The notes: generated by a model from the sequence alone, not told the origin. Positions 26,035 to 37,696 are shown, counted from the stretch's first letter. The stretch: 64,000 nucleotides of DNA from Adhaeribacter arboris (GCF_003023845.1 NZ_PYFT01000001.1:4774001-4838000), one strand, 5' to 3'. Made by a program: numbers and translations.

Positions 26035-26083
26035 ATCTAAGATTAGTTCTAACTTTTGTTTGTAAAGTTTGTATATTGAAAAT

Positions 26084-26296
26084 ATGGGAACGACAGAGCT
26101 AATAAAAGAAATAAAAAAACTTTCAGTAGACAAAAGACTTAGAATTGTGGAGCAAACATTAAAGTCTATCCGAGAATCAGAAAACATAAACCAACTGGAA
26201 AGAGCGTCCGCAGCTTTATATGCTGACTATGCTGCAGATAAAGAAGTGACGGCATTCAACGAGTTAGATTTCGAGGATTTCTATGAAACAAGGTGA
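26084..26296 (+). CDS. Antitoxin of the mazF-like toxin
   Basis: The 70-aa acidic protein starts MGTTELIKEIKKLSVDKRL, and its C-terminus is strongly acidic (NELDFEDFYETR). The ATG at 26084 is preferred over an upstream TTG. Its stop overlaps the toxin ATG by 14 bases. N-terminal helices of this kind and an unstructured acidic tail that blocks the RNase site are usual for MazF partners. The antitoxin itself is intact although the toxin is frameshifted. Confidence 0.7.
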   Translation: MGTTELIKEIKKLSVDKRLRIVEQTLKSIRESENINQLERASAALYADYAADKEVTAFNELDFEDFYETR

Positions 26297-26626
26297 GGTT
26301 TGGCTAATTAATCTCGACCCGACTGTTGGTTCTGAGATAAAAAAGACTAGGCCCGTAATCATTGTAAATGACAATGCCCTGGGAAAATTGCCCCTGAAAG
26401 TTATTGTACCCTTGACCGACTGGAAAGACCGATACGATATAGCTCCTTGGATGATAAAATAGTACCTGACAAGAATAACAATCTCTCAAAGTCATCTGCT
26501 GCAGACTGCTTTCAGGTGCGCTCCCTTTCCGAACTTCGTTTTACCAAGAAGCTGGGGAAAATAACAGATGAACAGCTTGAAGAAATCAAAATAGGACTTG
26601 CTAAAGTACTATCCATAGAAGCCTAA
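26283..26626 (+). pseudogene. MazF-family endoribonuclease toxin, frameshifted
   Basis: The first part reads MKQGEVWLINLDPTVGSEIK and continues with KTRPVIIVNDN, the MazF/PemK signature with the GEVW and TRPV elements. After PWMIK the frame meets TAG at 26460-26462. Shifting by one base restores VPDKNNNLSKSSAAD and the normal C-terminus ending LAKVLSIEA at 26626. A one-base deletion in the A-rich stretch at about 26455-26460 explains both. MazF cleaves mRNA; this copy should be inactive unless the shift is a sequencing error. Confidence 0.82.
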
Positions 26627-26736
26627 ATAAAAAACGTGCCCTAACCATACCTGTAGGGTAGCTATGCCTCGTTCGTTTTTTATACAAACCACTACCGTTA
26701 AGCGTACAGAACAATCGACAAAGCAAGGTTAGTTGG

Positions 26737-26785
26737 TTGGTTATATCGTAAATTTTAATTATCTTTGTAACTAAGATATTTAGTT
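26737..26785 (+). promoter_or_regulatory. Promoter and probable MarR operator
   Basis: TTGG (26737-26740) and TATCTTTG (26760-26767) are separated by 19 bases, fitting the Bacteroidota -33/-7 promoter. Directly after it lies AACTAA-GATAT-TTAGTT (26769-26785), a perfect 6-5-6 inverted repeat. TAAGATATTT also recurs as a direct repeat at 26788. Position over the transcription start, 14 bases before the marR ATG, suggests autorepression. Confidence 0.65.
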
Positions 26786-26798
26786 GATAAGATATTTT

Positions 26799-29886
<3,088 letters not shown>

Positions 29887-30081
29887 ACAGGGAAAGTATA
29901 TAAAACCGGCTTGCTGGAGATGTAATACTTTATACTTTTGGATTTTCACTATTTGTTGTTTTTGCTTCCATCATCCGTACTTATTATAGTTACTGCCGCT
30001 TAAATTAACTATAATGGGCATCATGCTTGTTGCTCAGAAGTTTTCAATGTATATTTTTTAAAAATATTTTAGCCACGGACC

Positions 30082-30127
30082 TTGCTATTACGTAAACTTG
30101 GTTTAACTTTGAAACACAAAGTACTTT
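30082..30127 (+). promoter_or_regulatory. Promoter with HTH_34 operator, copy 1
   Basis: TTG (30082-30084) and TAACTTTG (30104-30111) lie 19 bases apart, a good Bacteroidota promoter. Overlapping it, ACTTTG-N5-CAAAGT (30106-30122) is a perfect inverted repeat followed by ACTTT. The same 6-5-6 palindrome with the same extension occurs at 31087-31108. The start codon lies 3 bases on. Confidence 0.68.
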
Positions 30128-30130
30128 ACA

Positions 30131-30754
30131 ATGAACCCACAGCAAGATCAATTAGAAGCCCTGCACGAGATCCGGAACATCATGGATCGTTCTTCCCGCT
30201 TTATCTCGCTTAGTGGATTGTCGGGCGTGTTTGCCGGTTTGTCGGCATTGGGTGGTGCGGCAGTGGTTAAATGGTACTTTAGTCAACAAGGCATTAATTA
30301 CTACCGGGACTTGGGCAGCCATTTAACCCGCGAAAATATATTATTTCTTTTAACGATTGCGGTAGCCGTTCTGATACTTGCTTTCTGTACGGCTACTTAC
30401 TTTACCGTTCGTAATACCCGCAAAAAGAACCACCGGATCTGGGACAGCCAATCGAAGCGATTACTTGTGAACCTGGCCATACCTTTAGCCACGGGAGGCG
30501 CTTTTTGTGCCATACTTTTGTACCATAACATTTTAAACCTGGTCGCACCGGCCATGCTGATTTTTTATGGCCTAGCCTTGCTGAACGGCAGCAAGTATAC
30601 GTTAAGCGACATCCGCTACCTGGGTATTTTCGAGATTGTATTGGGTTTGTTAGCCAGTGTTTTTGTAGGCTATGGCTTAATTCTCTGGACGGTAGGATTT
30701 GGGATGCTGCACATTGTGTATGGCGCGCTGGTGTACTTTAAATACGAACGCTAG
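30131..30754 (+). CDS. Hypothetical four-helix membrane protein upstream of an HTH_34 regulator
   Basis: The 207-aa protein begins with a polar segment (LEALHEIRNIMDRSSRF) and has about six hydrophobic stretches from residue 29 on, so it is an inner-membrane protein. No catalytic motif is seen. It is the first gene of a conserved-looking pair with the winged-helix regulator that begins 7 bases after its stop. Such pairs are common in Bacteroidota; the membrane protein could sense or be regulated by the regulator's signal (inference). Confidence 0.75.
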   Translation: MNPQQDQLEALHEIRNIMDRSSRFISLSGLSGVFAGLSALGGAAVVKWYFSQQGINYYRDLGSHLTRENILFLLTIAVAVLILAFCTATYFTVRNTRKKNHRIWDSQSKRLLVNLAIPLATGGAFCAILLYHNILNLVAPAMLIFYGLALLNGSKYTLSDIRYLGIFEIVLGLLASVFVGYGLILWTVGFGMLHIVYGALVYFKYER

Positions 30755-30761
30755 CAGACCG

Positions 30762-31070
30762 GTGAAAAAGTATCTGGAAAATATAAACAAAGCCTTTGAA
30801 AGCAAGGCACGGTTGGGCATTATGTCGGTGCTGATGGTGGAAGATAAAGTTGATTTTAATACTCTGAAAGAAACCCTGCAATTAACCGATGGCAACCTGG
30901 CCAGCCACCTACGGGCGCTGGAAGAAGCGGAATACCTGCGCGTAGAAAAACAGTTTGTAGGCCGCAAGCCTAATACTACTTACCACGCCACTGAGGCTGG
31001 TCGCGAAGCATTTAAAAGCCATTTAGATGCTCTAGAGCAATTAATTTTAAATAACAGGCAAAACAACTGA
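30762..31070 (+). CDS. Winged-helix transcriptional regulator (HTH_34 type)
   Basis: The 102-aa protein matches the single-domain HTH_34 winged helix: ESKARLGIMSVLMVEDKVDF, LTDGNLASHLRALEE and RKPNTTYHATEAGREAF. It starts at a GTG (VKKYLENINK); the ATG further upstream would add 21 residues overlapping the preceding gene. It probably binds the palindrome ACTTTG-N5-CAAAGT found before its own operon (30106) and before the next gene (31087). Ligand unknown. Confidence 0.85.
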   Translation: MKKYLENINKAFESKARLGIMSVLMVEDKVDFNTLKETLQLTDGNLASHLRALEEAEYLRVEKQFVGRKPNTTYHATEAGREAFKSHLDALEQLILNNRQNN

Positions 31071-31086
31071 TTTTTTTTGTACTTAG

Positions 31087-31108
31087 ACTTTGTAATTCAA
31101 AGTACTTT
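31087..31108 (+). promoter_or_regulatory. HTH_34 operator, copy 2
   Basis: ACTTTG-N5-CAAAGT (31087-31103), followed by ACTTT, repeats the operator at 30106-30127. Half-sites, spacing and extension are identical and only the central five bases differ. It lies 45 bases before the next start codon. Confidence 0.7.
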
Positions 31109-31152
31109 AAAATAAATCTTATAACTATTATTAAACCTAAAACTACTTTATC

Positions 31153-31488
31153 ATGACACAGCAACCTAAATCTCAAAATCAGCCCCTTCATTCTGCATCA
31201 TTCGTTAAACCGATAATAGTGGGTGCCGGAATAGCCTTACTCGTGATCTCCTTTTTTGTATTTGGAGTAGATGAGCCTCATCCGGAATGGGGGAAGTTTT
31301 GGATAGTTAGACCTTTACTAATTACTCCTTTAGCCGGGGCCATAGGTGGCGCCTTTTACGCTTTCCTAAATTACCAGAGTTCCCGCGGTTTTAACAAAAT
31401 AGGGGCTATCCTTTTGAGCCTGGTTGTATACTTTATCGGGCTGTGGCTGGGTATTGTTTTAGGCTTGGACGGCACGATGTGGAATTAA
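31153..31488 (+). CDS. Small membrane protein, unknown function
   Basis: The 111-aa protein has a polar N-terminus of about 18 residues and three hydrophobic segments (about 20-41, 52-72 and 84-104). No motif is visible. It lies downstream of the second copy of the HTH_34 operator, so it should belong to the same regulon as the pair at 30131-31070. It is followed by a larger membrane protein after 57 bases, probably on the same transcript. Confidence 0.7.
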   Translation: MTQQPKSQNQPLHSASFVKPIIVGAGIALLVISFFVFGVDEPHPEWGKFWIVRPLLITPLAGAIGGAFYAFLNYQSSRGFNKIGAILLSLVVYFIGLWLGIVLGLDGTMWN

Positions 31489-31545
31489 AACTCGAAAAAT
31501 TAGAAGTGAAAATTCTGGCTAAAAAAAGGCTTAAAACATAAACTT

Positions 31546-32790
31546 ATGAAAAATGAAATCCTCTCCCACCTAAACGACCCCAGGCAATTGGAAAAGCTGT
31601 ACCGGGCCAATAAGGCAAACTTTAAGCAAGAATTTAAGGGTGTTTACCCCCAGTTAAGCGGCAATGTACTGGCTGATTTCTGGTACGAAAGGCTGAACTA
31701 CGAATCGGAAGAAATTTCCTGGGGCTCCCGAAACGAGTTACTGTTCGTTGTAGGGGCAGCTTTAATAGCGGGTACACTGGCTAAATTACCCGCCATTTTT
31801 TCCATCAGCGAAGAGTTTTTTTATCCCCGCAATATTGCCTTTCTGGTGTTCCCGTTTTTAGCCGCTTACTTCGCCTGGAAAAATAAATTACCGGTTAACA
31901 AAATAGCCTACCTTTCTGGTACGGTAGTAATTTGCCTGGTATATATCAATTCTCTGCCGGATAATAACAAAAGCGATACCTTAGTATTGGCCTGCATCCA
32001 TTTGCCTTTGCTGCTTTGGGCAATACTAGGAGTGTCGTTTGCGGGCGATGCATTTCGCGACTATAAAAAACGATTAGAGTTCTTGCGTTTTAACGGCGAC
32101 CTGGCCGTAATGATGGCACTGTTAGGCTTTGCCGGAGTATTAATGACGGCCATCACCATCGGATTATTCAAGCTGATAGGGTTTAAAATTGAGGAATTTT
32201 ACTTTGAGTACGTGGTGGCTTTCGGCTTACCCGCCGTACCTATCGGTGCTACGTTCCTTACCCAAAGTAATCCGCAACTGGTAAACAAAGTATCGCCGGT
32301 AATTGCTAAGATATTCAGCCCCTTAGTTTTAGTAATGTTAATTATTTATTTGGGAGCTATTATTTTTTCAGGTAAAGACCCTTATAACGACCGGGAATTT
32401 CTGTTGCTATTCAACCTGCTTTTGCTTGGGGTAATGGCGTTAATATTCTTCTCCGTTGCCGAAAGTTCTGCCGAAGAAAAAACAACTTCGGGCCTCTGGA
32501 TACTGCTTCTGTTGTCGTTAATTACGATAGTGGTAAATGGTATCGCGCTGTCCGCTATTTCTTTCCGGATATCGGAATGGGGAATTACGCCAAACAGAGT
32601 AGCGGTGCTTGGCGGTAATGTTCTCATTTTGGTTCATCTGCTAATTGTAACAGTTATGTTATTTAAAACAGTTACGAAAAAAGCAGTTATCACCGAAGTC
32701 GGGAGAGCCATTGTCCTTTACTTACCGGTTTACCTTATCTGGTCAGTAGTAGTGGTTTTCCTCTTCCCGCTGGTTTTCGGTTTTAAATAA
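31546..32790 (+). CDS. DUF4153-type polytopic membrane protein
   Basis: The 414-aa protein has a soluble N-terminus of about 65 residues (LEKLYRANKANFKQEFKG) and some ten hydrophobic segments, in a layout like DUF4153 proteins. No catalytic residues are evident. It belongs to the run of membrane proteins behind the HTH_34 operator. A role in envelope stress or membrane homeostasis would fit, but there is no direct evidence. Confidence 0.65.
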   Translation: MKNEILSHLNDPRQLEKLYRANKANFKQEFKGVYPQLSGNVLADFWYERLNYESEEISWGSRNELLFVVGAALIAGTLAKLPAIFSISEEFFYPRNIAFLVFPFLAAYFAWKNKLPVNKIAYLSGTVVICLVYINSLPDNNKSDTLVLACIHLPLLLWAILGVSFAGDAFRDYKKRLEFLRFNGDLAVMMALLGFAGVLMTAITIGLFKLIGFKIEEFYFEYVVAFGLPAVPIGATFLTQSNPQLVNKVSPVIAKIFSPLVLVMLIIYLGAIIFSGKDPYNDREFLLLFNLLLLGVMALIFFSVAESSAEEKTTSGLWILLLLSLITIVVNGIALSAISFRISEWGITPNRVAVLGGNVLILVHLLIVTVMLFKTVTKKAVITEVGRAIVLYLPVYLIWSVVVVFLFPLVFGFK

Positions 32791-32881
32791 AAATTGGACC
32801 AAAGCCTTTAGTAATACAGAAGAACATACATAGCAAGACTAAGAAAGTTTAATAACAAAATATTTAAAAAACTGAAAAATT

Positions 32882-33172
32882 ATGATTACGCAAAATAAAA
32901 GACTTACCGGTATTGTGCTTACAGTAGCGTTTTTATTGCTCCTGCCATTGATTGCGATGCAGTTCACAAATGAAGTGAATTGGTCGTTATTCGATTTTAT
33001 TGTCGCTGGTTTTTTACTGCTCAGCACTGGTCTCCTAGGTGAGCTTGTATCAAGGAAAGTAAATAAATTTGAGCACCGAATTGCCATCTGTGCCGCTATT
33101 CTGGCAGTACTCTTTCTCATTTGGGTAGAACTTGCCGTCGGTATTTTCGGCACACCGTTCGCCGGAAGTTAG
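32882..33172 (+). CDS. Small three-segment membrane protein, unknown
   Basis: The 96-aa protein has three hydrophobic segments (about residues 8-26, 34-53 and 66-88) with a short basic loop (SRKVNKFEHR). No family is recognised with certainty; it resembles short conserved membrane proteins of Bacteroidota. It follows the DUF4153-type gene by 91 bases on the same strand and is probably the end of that operon. Confidence 0.65.
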   Translation: MITQNKRLTGIVLTVAFLLLLPLIAMQFTNEVNWSLFDFIVAGFLLLSTGLLGELVSRKVNKFEHRIAICAAILAVLFLIWVELAVGIFGTPFAGS

Positions 33173-33260
33173 CCGGTAAAATTAGTATATGCCCCTATTG
33201 TGGTTGGATGTGCGTAATAATGACGTGTACCACCCGCAATTATACGCAACCGCTTCCGAC
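33170..33260. repeat. Degenerate attC-like sequence F
   Basis: TATATGCCCCTATTGTGGTT, then GGATGTGCGTAATAATGACGT, follows the variable part of site D (25976-26018) at about four of five positions. The right end lacks a GTT box, and GTTAGCC at 33169 is on the left. No cassette partner box was found. It may be a remnant of a cassette insertion. Confidence 0.3.
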
Positions 33261-33353
33261 AAGATAGCCTTACAGCGGAAAAGCTATTGATCGCAGATAA
33301 TTTTAAAATTTCTATTATTAATGAATGGTAAAATGTAGTATAATTTAAAGAGC

Positions 33354-33665
33354 ATGAATCCTTCAAGACTAAAATTTATTTTCTTCTTCCTCTTATTTGC
33401 GTTTGCCTTTCTTTTTGGCACCACCTTGCTTTTAAATCAGCCACCCGAATCTTTCCTGGGTTCGGAGTCACAAGTACCCTGGAAATCTACTGTATCCACC
33501 ATTCTATCGCCTATTAAAATTATTTTGATGGGGCCTCTATTGCCTTTTATTAAATTTTTGCATCAAGATCCGGATACCCCACCTCCCTTTTTTCTTATCG
33601 GTTTTGCTTTTTACTGGACTATCCTTGCCTTAATTGTGCATTATATTCTGAGTAAAATACGCTGA
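33354..33665 (+). CDS. Small two-segment membrane protein, unknown
   Basis: The 103-aa protein has hydrophobic segments at about residues 7-25 and 80-98, joined by a polar part containing Pro-rich DPDTPPPFF. The start is an ATG directly after a short AT-rich region. No family recognised. It stands alone between two spacers. Confidence 0.55.
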   Translation: MNPSRLKFIFFFLLFAFAFLFGTTLLLNQPPESFLGSESQVPWKSTVSTILSPIKIILMGPLLPFIKFLHQDPDTPPPFFLIGFAFYWTILALIVHYILSKIR

Positions 33666-33739
33666 GTAATTTTTATTAACAAGATTGAATTCAGGAAGCT
33701 CTTGGGCGGGTTTTGAAATCAAAAATTAGATTAGTTACA

Positions 33740-33875
33740 TGCGGCAGCGCCCAACAAGGGCTTAGCGAAAGGGCAGGTGAAGTGGTTAGATGGCGCATTG
33801 ATCAAACTTTGGTGCTAGGTAACAGGGTAATGCTTCTTATACCGCCACTTCGCCAAGCTCGTTTCCCCATCTTAT
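33740..33875. other. Structured intergenic segment before DUF1810 gene
   Basis: GGTGAAGTGG (33776-33785) can pair with CCACTTCGCC (33845-33854), one G-T apart, across a 59-base loop. GCGCCCAAC stands at the left. It resembles an attC-like hairpin in layout, but no matching cassette start was found. The rest of the spacer (33666-33908) is plain. Confidence 0.25.
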
Positions 33876-33908
33876 AGAACTCATTATTAAAAACTACTCC
33901 GAGATAAT

Positions 33909-34340
33909 ATGACAAAAGAGAACAACTTAAAAAGATTTATGGATGCTCAGGAAGCCGACTACTCCATGGCTTTAGCCGAAGTGAAGAATGGAAGGAAAAG
34001 AAGCCATTGGATGTGGTACATCTTTCCGCAGATCCAAGGGCTGGGTTTTAGTGAAATTTCAAAATTTTATGCTATCCAAGATATTAACGAAGCAGAAGCG
34101 TTTTTGAAGCATCCGATTTTAGGCAGCCGGCTGGTACTTATCTGTCAGGAATTGCTTCAATTGAAAGAGAATAATGCGAATAAAATATTTGGTAGCCCGG
34201 ACGATTTAAAGTTAAAATCGTCTATGACCTTATTTTCTTTGGTACCTGATACAGACCCCGTATTCCAACAAGTTTTAGATAAGTTTTTTAACGGAACCAA
34301 AGACAGTAAAACTTTACAGATAGTTAGCCCGCAACAATAA
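33909..34340 (+). CDS. DUF1810-family protein
   Basis: The 143-aa protein shows the DUF1810 pattern: RFMDAQEADYSMALAEVKNG, then SHWMWYIFPQIQGLGFS and the LGSRLVLICQELL helix. Length fits the family. It is soluble and its biochemical role is not established. Monocistronic. Confidence 0.85.
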   Translation: MTKENNLKRFMDAQEADYSMALAEVKNGRKRSHWMWYIFPQIQGLGFSEISKFYAIQDINEAEAFLKHPILGSRLVLICQELLQLKENNANKIFGSPDDLKLKSSMTLFSLVPDTDPVFQQVLDKFFNGTKDSKTLQIVSPQQ

Positions 34341-34565
34341 AATTATAGAAGCTACTTTCTTAATTCCTGGAGAAGAAAGAGGTTGGCAAAAGAAGAATTA
34401 TTATAAAAATGTAATTTCAATTAAACTTGGTAAGAACAAAATATTTAAGAGATTCATCTTTAATAAAAAAATCAGGCAAGTAAAGCTTTATCTTCTCGTA
34501 AAAGTTAGCCTCTATTGTAGTTAGAGAAATTCTAAACCACCTTTGCCGAATACTAAGTTAAAACA

Positions 34566-35192
34566 ATGCAAAAAGGACGATTAGAAGCTTTCAGCGACGG
34601 AGTTTTAGCCATAATTATTACCATTATGGTTTTAGAAATAAAGGTGCCGCATGGTCAGGATATGCAGGCTTTACAACCTCTCCTGCCGGTAATTATCAGC
34701 TATATTTTAAGCTTTATTTATGTGGCTATTTACTGGAACAACCATCACCACATGCTGTATACCGTTAAACACGTAACCGGCGGTATCTTATGGGCGAACC
34801 TGCACCTGCTTTTCTGGTTGTCGTTGGTACCCTTTGTAACCGGCTGGGTAGGCGAAAACCATTTGGCGCCTGTTCCAATGGCATTTTACGGAGTAGTTCT
34901 CTTTATGGCCGCTATAGCGTACTGGCTCTTACAAAACCAGATTATTCAGAACCATGGTCCGGAATCTATATTGGCCAAAGCCATTGGAAAAGACATAAAA
35001 GGTAAAATCTCGCCTGTTCTTTATTTTATCGCTATTTGCTCTACTTTTTTTAGTACTTGGATTGCCGCTGGCATATATGTTTTAGTAGCTTTTATGTGGC
35101 TGATTCCGGACAAACGGATTGAGATTATTCTAAAGCATAATGCGAACGAAAAAAGCGAACTAGGTTCCAAAGCAGCCAAACATACTTCCTGA
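34566..35192 (+). CDS. TMEM175-family potassium channel protein (DUF1211)
   Basis: The 208-aa protein begins RLEAFSDGVLAIIITIMVLE, carrying the RxxxFSD signature of the family, and has six hydrophobic segments. Bacterial TMEM175 proteins form tetrameric, weakly selective K+ channels with hydrophobic gates instead of the classical selectivity filter. The gene stands alone. Physiological role in bacteria is unclear. Confidence 0.88.
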   Translation: MQKGRLEAFSDGVLAIIITIMVLEIKVPHGQDMQALQPLLPVIISYILSFIYVAIYWNNHHHMLYTVKHVTGGILWANLHLLFWLSLVPFVTGWVGENHLAPVPMAFYGVVLFMAAIAYWLLQNQIIQNHGPESILAKAIGKDIKGKISPVLYFIAICSTFFSTWIAAGIYVLVAFMWLIPDKRIEIILKHNANEKSELGSKAAKHTS

Positions 35193-35542
35193 TTTTGTCG
35201 GCTTGTGTATTTTTAAAAAATCTGCGCCCAGATGTCCTTATATTTTCATTTACTCATCCTAAAATAGTAAACAGCCTTTTTATGAGGCTTTATTACAAAA
35301 GGCAATTCACTAATAACAGTATATCCTTTATTACAATCTGCCTGAGGCTAATAGAACCTGCTTTTTAGGTAGGCTAGTTGCTTTATTCTACCAAAATTAT
35401 TCCCCACAGCTGGCTCGTTGTAATTCGGGGGCCAATTTACTACTTTTCTATAAGTGCTGCAGGCTATCTAAGGCAACATACAAATTTTGTATTTTCAGTA
35501 CATGCAGCATAGTCCCGTACGTTATAGCTTATAAACGAAGAC
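35193..35542. other. Intergenic region without recognised features
   Basis: These 350 bases between the TMEM175 gene and the methyltransferase gene contain only scattered short hairpins. AAAGCAGG-like and CTGCAGG stretches occur, but no ORF, repeat or convincing promoter is seen. Confidence 0.4.
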
Positions 35543-36613
35543 ATGGACAATCTTGATCAATTGCTTGCAGAATATTACAAAGCTCCGGAAATCTTTCAAG
35601 CCGGAAGATACTGGAAAGCATACGAAGCTAAAATTATAAGTGAAATCAAGAGAGCTGATATCGGACAAATAAGAAGTGGAAAGTATCCCATTTTTAGCAC
35701 TTTTGGATTTTCTGATTTAGTGTATAGATATCATCCTAATATGCTTTTGCATGAAAAGCTCATTAAGAAAATTATAAGGAAGCTTTTTGTTGCGGATCGA
35801 GCCATATTGCCCTATTCCTTAAAACTGGCAGATATCAGAGAAATGGCCTATAATAATTGTCTCCTTCAGGGGCAATTGGCAGGCGCTAAATCTATTGCCG
35901 AAATCGAAGCAAGTACATACGGTAATCCCGCTGATTTATTCGAAATTGACGGCAGAAAGTATACGATGCAATTTTTAAATTATTATGTTAGATTTTGTTT
36001 TGTTCAAAAAGTTTTACATCTAAAAGGTAATGAAACTATCGTTGAATTAGGTTCCGGTTCCGGGTTTCAAGTAGAGATACTAAAAAAAATGTATCCAGAT
36101 TTAACCGTACTTTGTTTTGATTTACCTGCTCCGTTATATCTATGTGAACAATACCTTTCTAATGTTTTAGGGGATACTACGGTTATTAAATCAACTCAAA
36201 CCATGAATGTAGTGGACTTGAATGAATTTATTAAATCAGGAAAGGTGTACCTATTTGGTAATTGGAAGTTTCCACTGCTTAAACAATTTGAATTTAATTT
36301 ATTTTGGAATGCCGCTAGTTTTGGAGAAATGGAGTTGGATATTGTAAGTAATTATCTAAGCTATATTAAAGAGAATTGTCATTCCATTTATCTTCTGCAG
36401 AGCAGGAATGGTAAAGAAAGTTCTAAAAGTGCAGGGGTGCTAACGCCGATTAAATTTAGTGATTATAATTCTATGTTGAGTGATTTTAAACTCATTAAAG
36501 AATCCGATGCATTTGAAGCTCACCGTAGAATGTCTCAGAATGGGGGCTATTTCCAGGCAATTTGGCAAAAGATAAATAATTATGGTTTACCAGATAACAT
36601 TTGTATTAATTGA
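35543..36613 (+). CDS. Putative sugar O-methyltransferase
   Basis: The 356-aa protein has a SAM-binding Rossmann motif (VELGSGSGFQVEIL) after a helical N-terminal region, followed by LCFDLPAPLYLCEQYL. This layout matches the putative sugar O-methyltransferase family often found in surface-polysaccharide loci. Here no polysaccharide genes are near. The gene is much more AT-rich than its neighbours, which suggests transfer. Substrate not known. Confidence 0.75.
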   Translation: MDNLDQLLAEYYKAPEIFQAGRYWKAYEAKIISEIKRADIGQIRSGKYPIFSTFGFSDLVYRYHPNMLLHEKLIKKIIRKLFVADRAILPYSLKLADIREMAYNNCLLQGQLAGAKSIAEIEASTYGNPADLFEIDGRKYTMQFLNYYVRFCFVQKVLHLKGNETIVELGSGSGFQVEILKKMYPDLTVLCFDLPAPLYLCEQYLSNVLGDTTVIKSTQTMNVVDLNEFIKSGKVYLFGNWKFPLLKQFEFNLFWNAASFGEMELDIVSNYLSYIKENCHSIYLLQSRNGKESSKSAGVLTPIKFSDYNSMLSDFKLIKESDAFEAHRRMSQNGGYFQAIWQKINNYGLPDNICIN

Positions 36614-36682
36614 GCAATAATTATTAGCAGCTACCTAAAAGTTATTCTAATTATATGGAGCACGAATACCTTATGGTTTGAA

Positions 36683-36976
36683 ATGGCAATAGTGAGTATT
36701 ATCTTTCTATTGGGCAATATTTTTATGGGGCACTTTGAAGAAAGAAGTCCGAATTGGCGGAAATTAGTAAAATACTTGGTAACGGTTTGTATCATTGTTG
36801 CCATCTCCATCTTTGCCGGACGCACTTATGCCTTTATACTTTTCGGACTTGCCTTTATTCCGGTTATTTATGCTCATGGTATTTTGCTGCCCAAAAAAGG
36901 AATAAACGGGTGGACGGGCGAACCAAAATCAAAGTATTACGAATTCAGAGGTTGGGATAAAATATTTTTTAAGTAG
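36683..36976 (+). CDS. Small membrane protein, unknown
   Basis: The 97-aa protein has three hydrophobic segments (about residues 1-16, 28-45 and 49-65) and a polar C-terminus ending GWDKIFFK. It follows the methyltransferase gene by 69 bases. No family recognised. Confidence 0.5.
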   Translation: MAIVSIIFLLGNIFMGHFEERSPNWRKLVKYLVTVCIIVAISIFAGRTYAFILFGLAFIPVIYAHGILLPKKGINGWTGEPKSKYYEFRGWDKIFFK

Positions 36977-37168
36977 CCATTTTTAAATCAATAAAAAGAA
37001 ATTCAAATAGCTTTCTCTGACTTTTATTTTTTACCTGTTTCACTAGTTTCAGCTCTTAAGTAAAAAGAAATTGGCGATTAAATGAAAATTCCGTTCTCAA
37101 ACCTCAGTAATAAAATAGTAATAAAATAAAAAGTATAAAGATGCAGAACATTGTCAAACAATAATTGG

Positions 37169-37696
37169 ATGCTAGAATCGGAAAGGTTAAGGTTTGAACT
37201 AGCCCATTTAGAGGATAAAGGTTTTTTCTTTAAGCTGTTGAATAGCCCAAACTGGATTAAATACATAGGAGATAGAGGCATTAAAACCGAACAGGACTCG
37301 GAAAACTACATCAAGAATTCGCTGATTAAAACCTATAATGATAAAGGATTTGGGTTATACAAAATGGTAGTAAAAACCACCAACCTGCCCATTGGTATTT
37401 GCGGTTTTGTAAAAAGAGATTACCTCGATTCGGTGGATATCGGCTTTGCTATACTGCCGGAGTTTGAAGGCCAAGGATATACGTTTGAAGCCGCCAAAGC
37501 CATTTTGGAATACGGGCAAACCGAGTTAGGCCTTGGTACCGTTTATGGCATTACTACTCCCGATAACAAAGCATCCCAGCATCTGCTGGTAAAGCTAGGA
37601 TTACAGTTTGTTTTTAAAAGAACCGATAAAATCCAAAACCAGGAATTATTGATTTTCTCTAACCAACAAAGAATATCCGCACCTCACCAAAATTAA
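37169..37696 (+). CDS. GNAT-family N-acetyltransferase (RimJ/RimL-like)
   Basis: The 175-aa protein starts MLESERLRFELA, the usual opening of RimJ/RimL-type acetyltransferases. It has the acetyl-CoA signature at ILPEFEGQGYTFEAAKAI (R/Q-x-x-G-x-G/A variant) and the NKASQHLLVKLGL helix. A TTG six codons upstream (37151) is an alternative start. It probably acetylates a protein N-terminus or small amine. Monocistronic. Confidence 0.85.
   Translation: MLESERLRFELAHLEDKGFFFKLLNSPNWIKYIGDRGIKTEQDSENYIKNSLIKTYNDKGFGLYKMVVKTTNLPIGICGFVKRDYLDSVDIGFAILPEFEGQGYTFEAAKAILEYGQTELGLGTVYGITTPDNKASQHLLVKLGLQFVFKRTDKIQNQELLIFSNQQRISAPHQN

Larger units (their letters stand above)
26025..26645 (+). mobile_element. 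Single integron-type cassette carrying a broken mazEF-like pair
   Basis: The unit starts with GTTAGGGCAC and its genes are followed by GTGCCCTAAC, a 10 of 10 complement. This is the same cassette logic as in the array at 8473-11702. The region after it (26646-26704) begins CATACCTGTAGGG, related to the left part of site D, and has GTTAAGC at 26698-26704 as a possible R' box, but the stem is not clear. Confidence 0.6.

Noticed and set aside
26069-26083. Upstream TTG start for the MazF antitoxin
   Set aside because: The ATG five codons on has a normal N-terminus; the TTG extension adds residues without family support.
33740-33875. Third cassette region before the DUF1810 gene
   Set aside because: A hairpin is present, but no box complementary to a cassette start was found, so it is listed only as a structured spacer.
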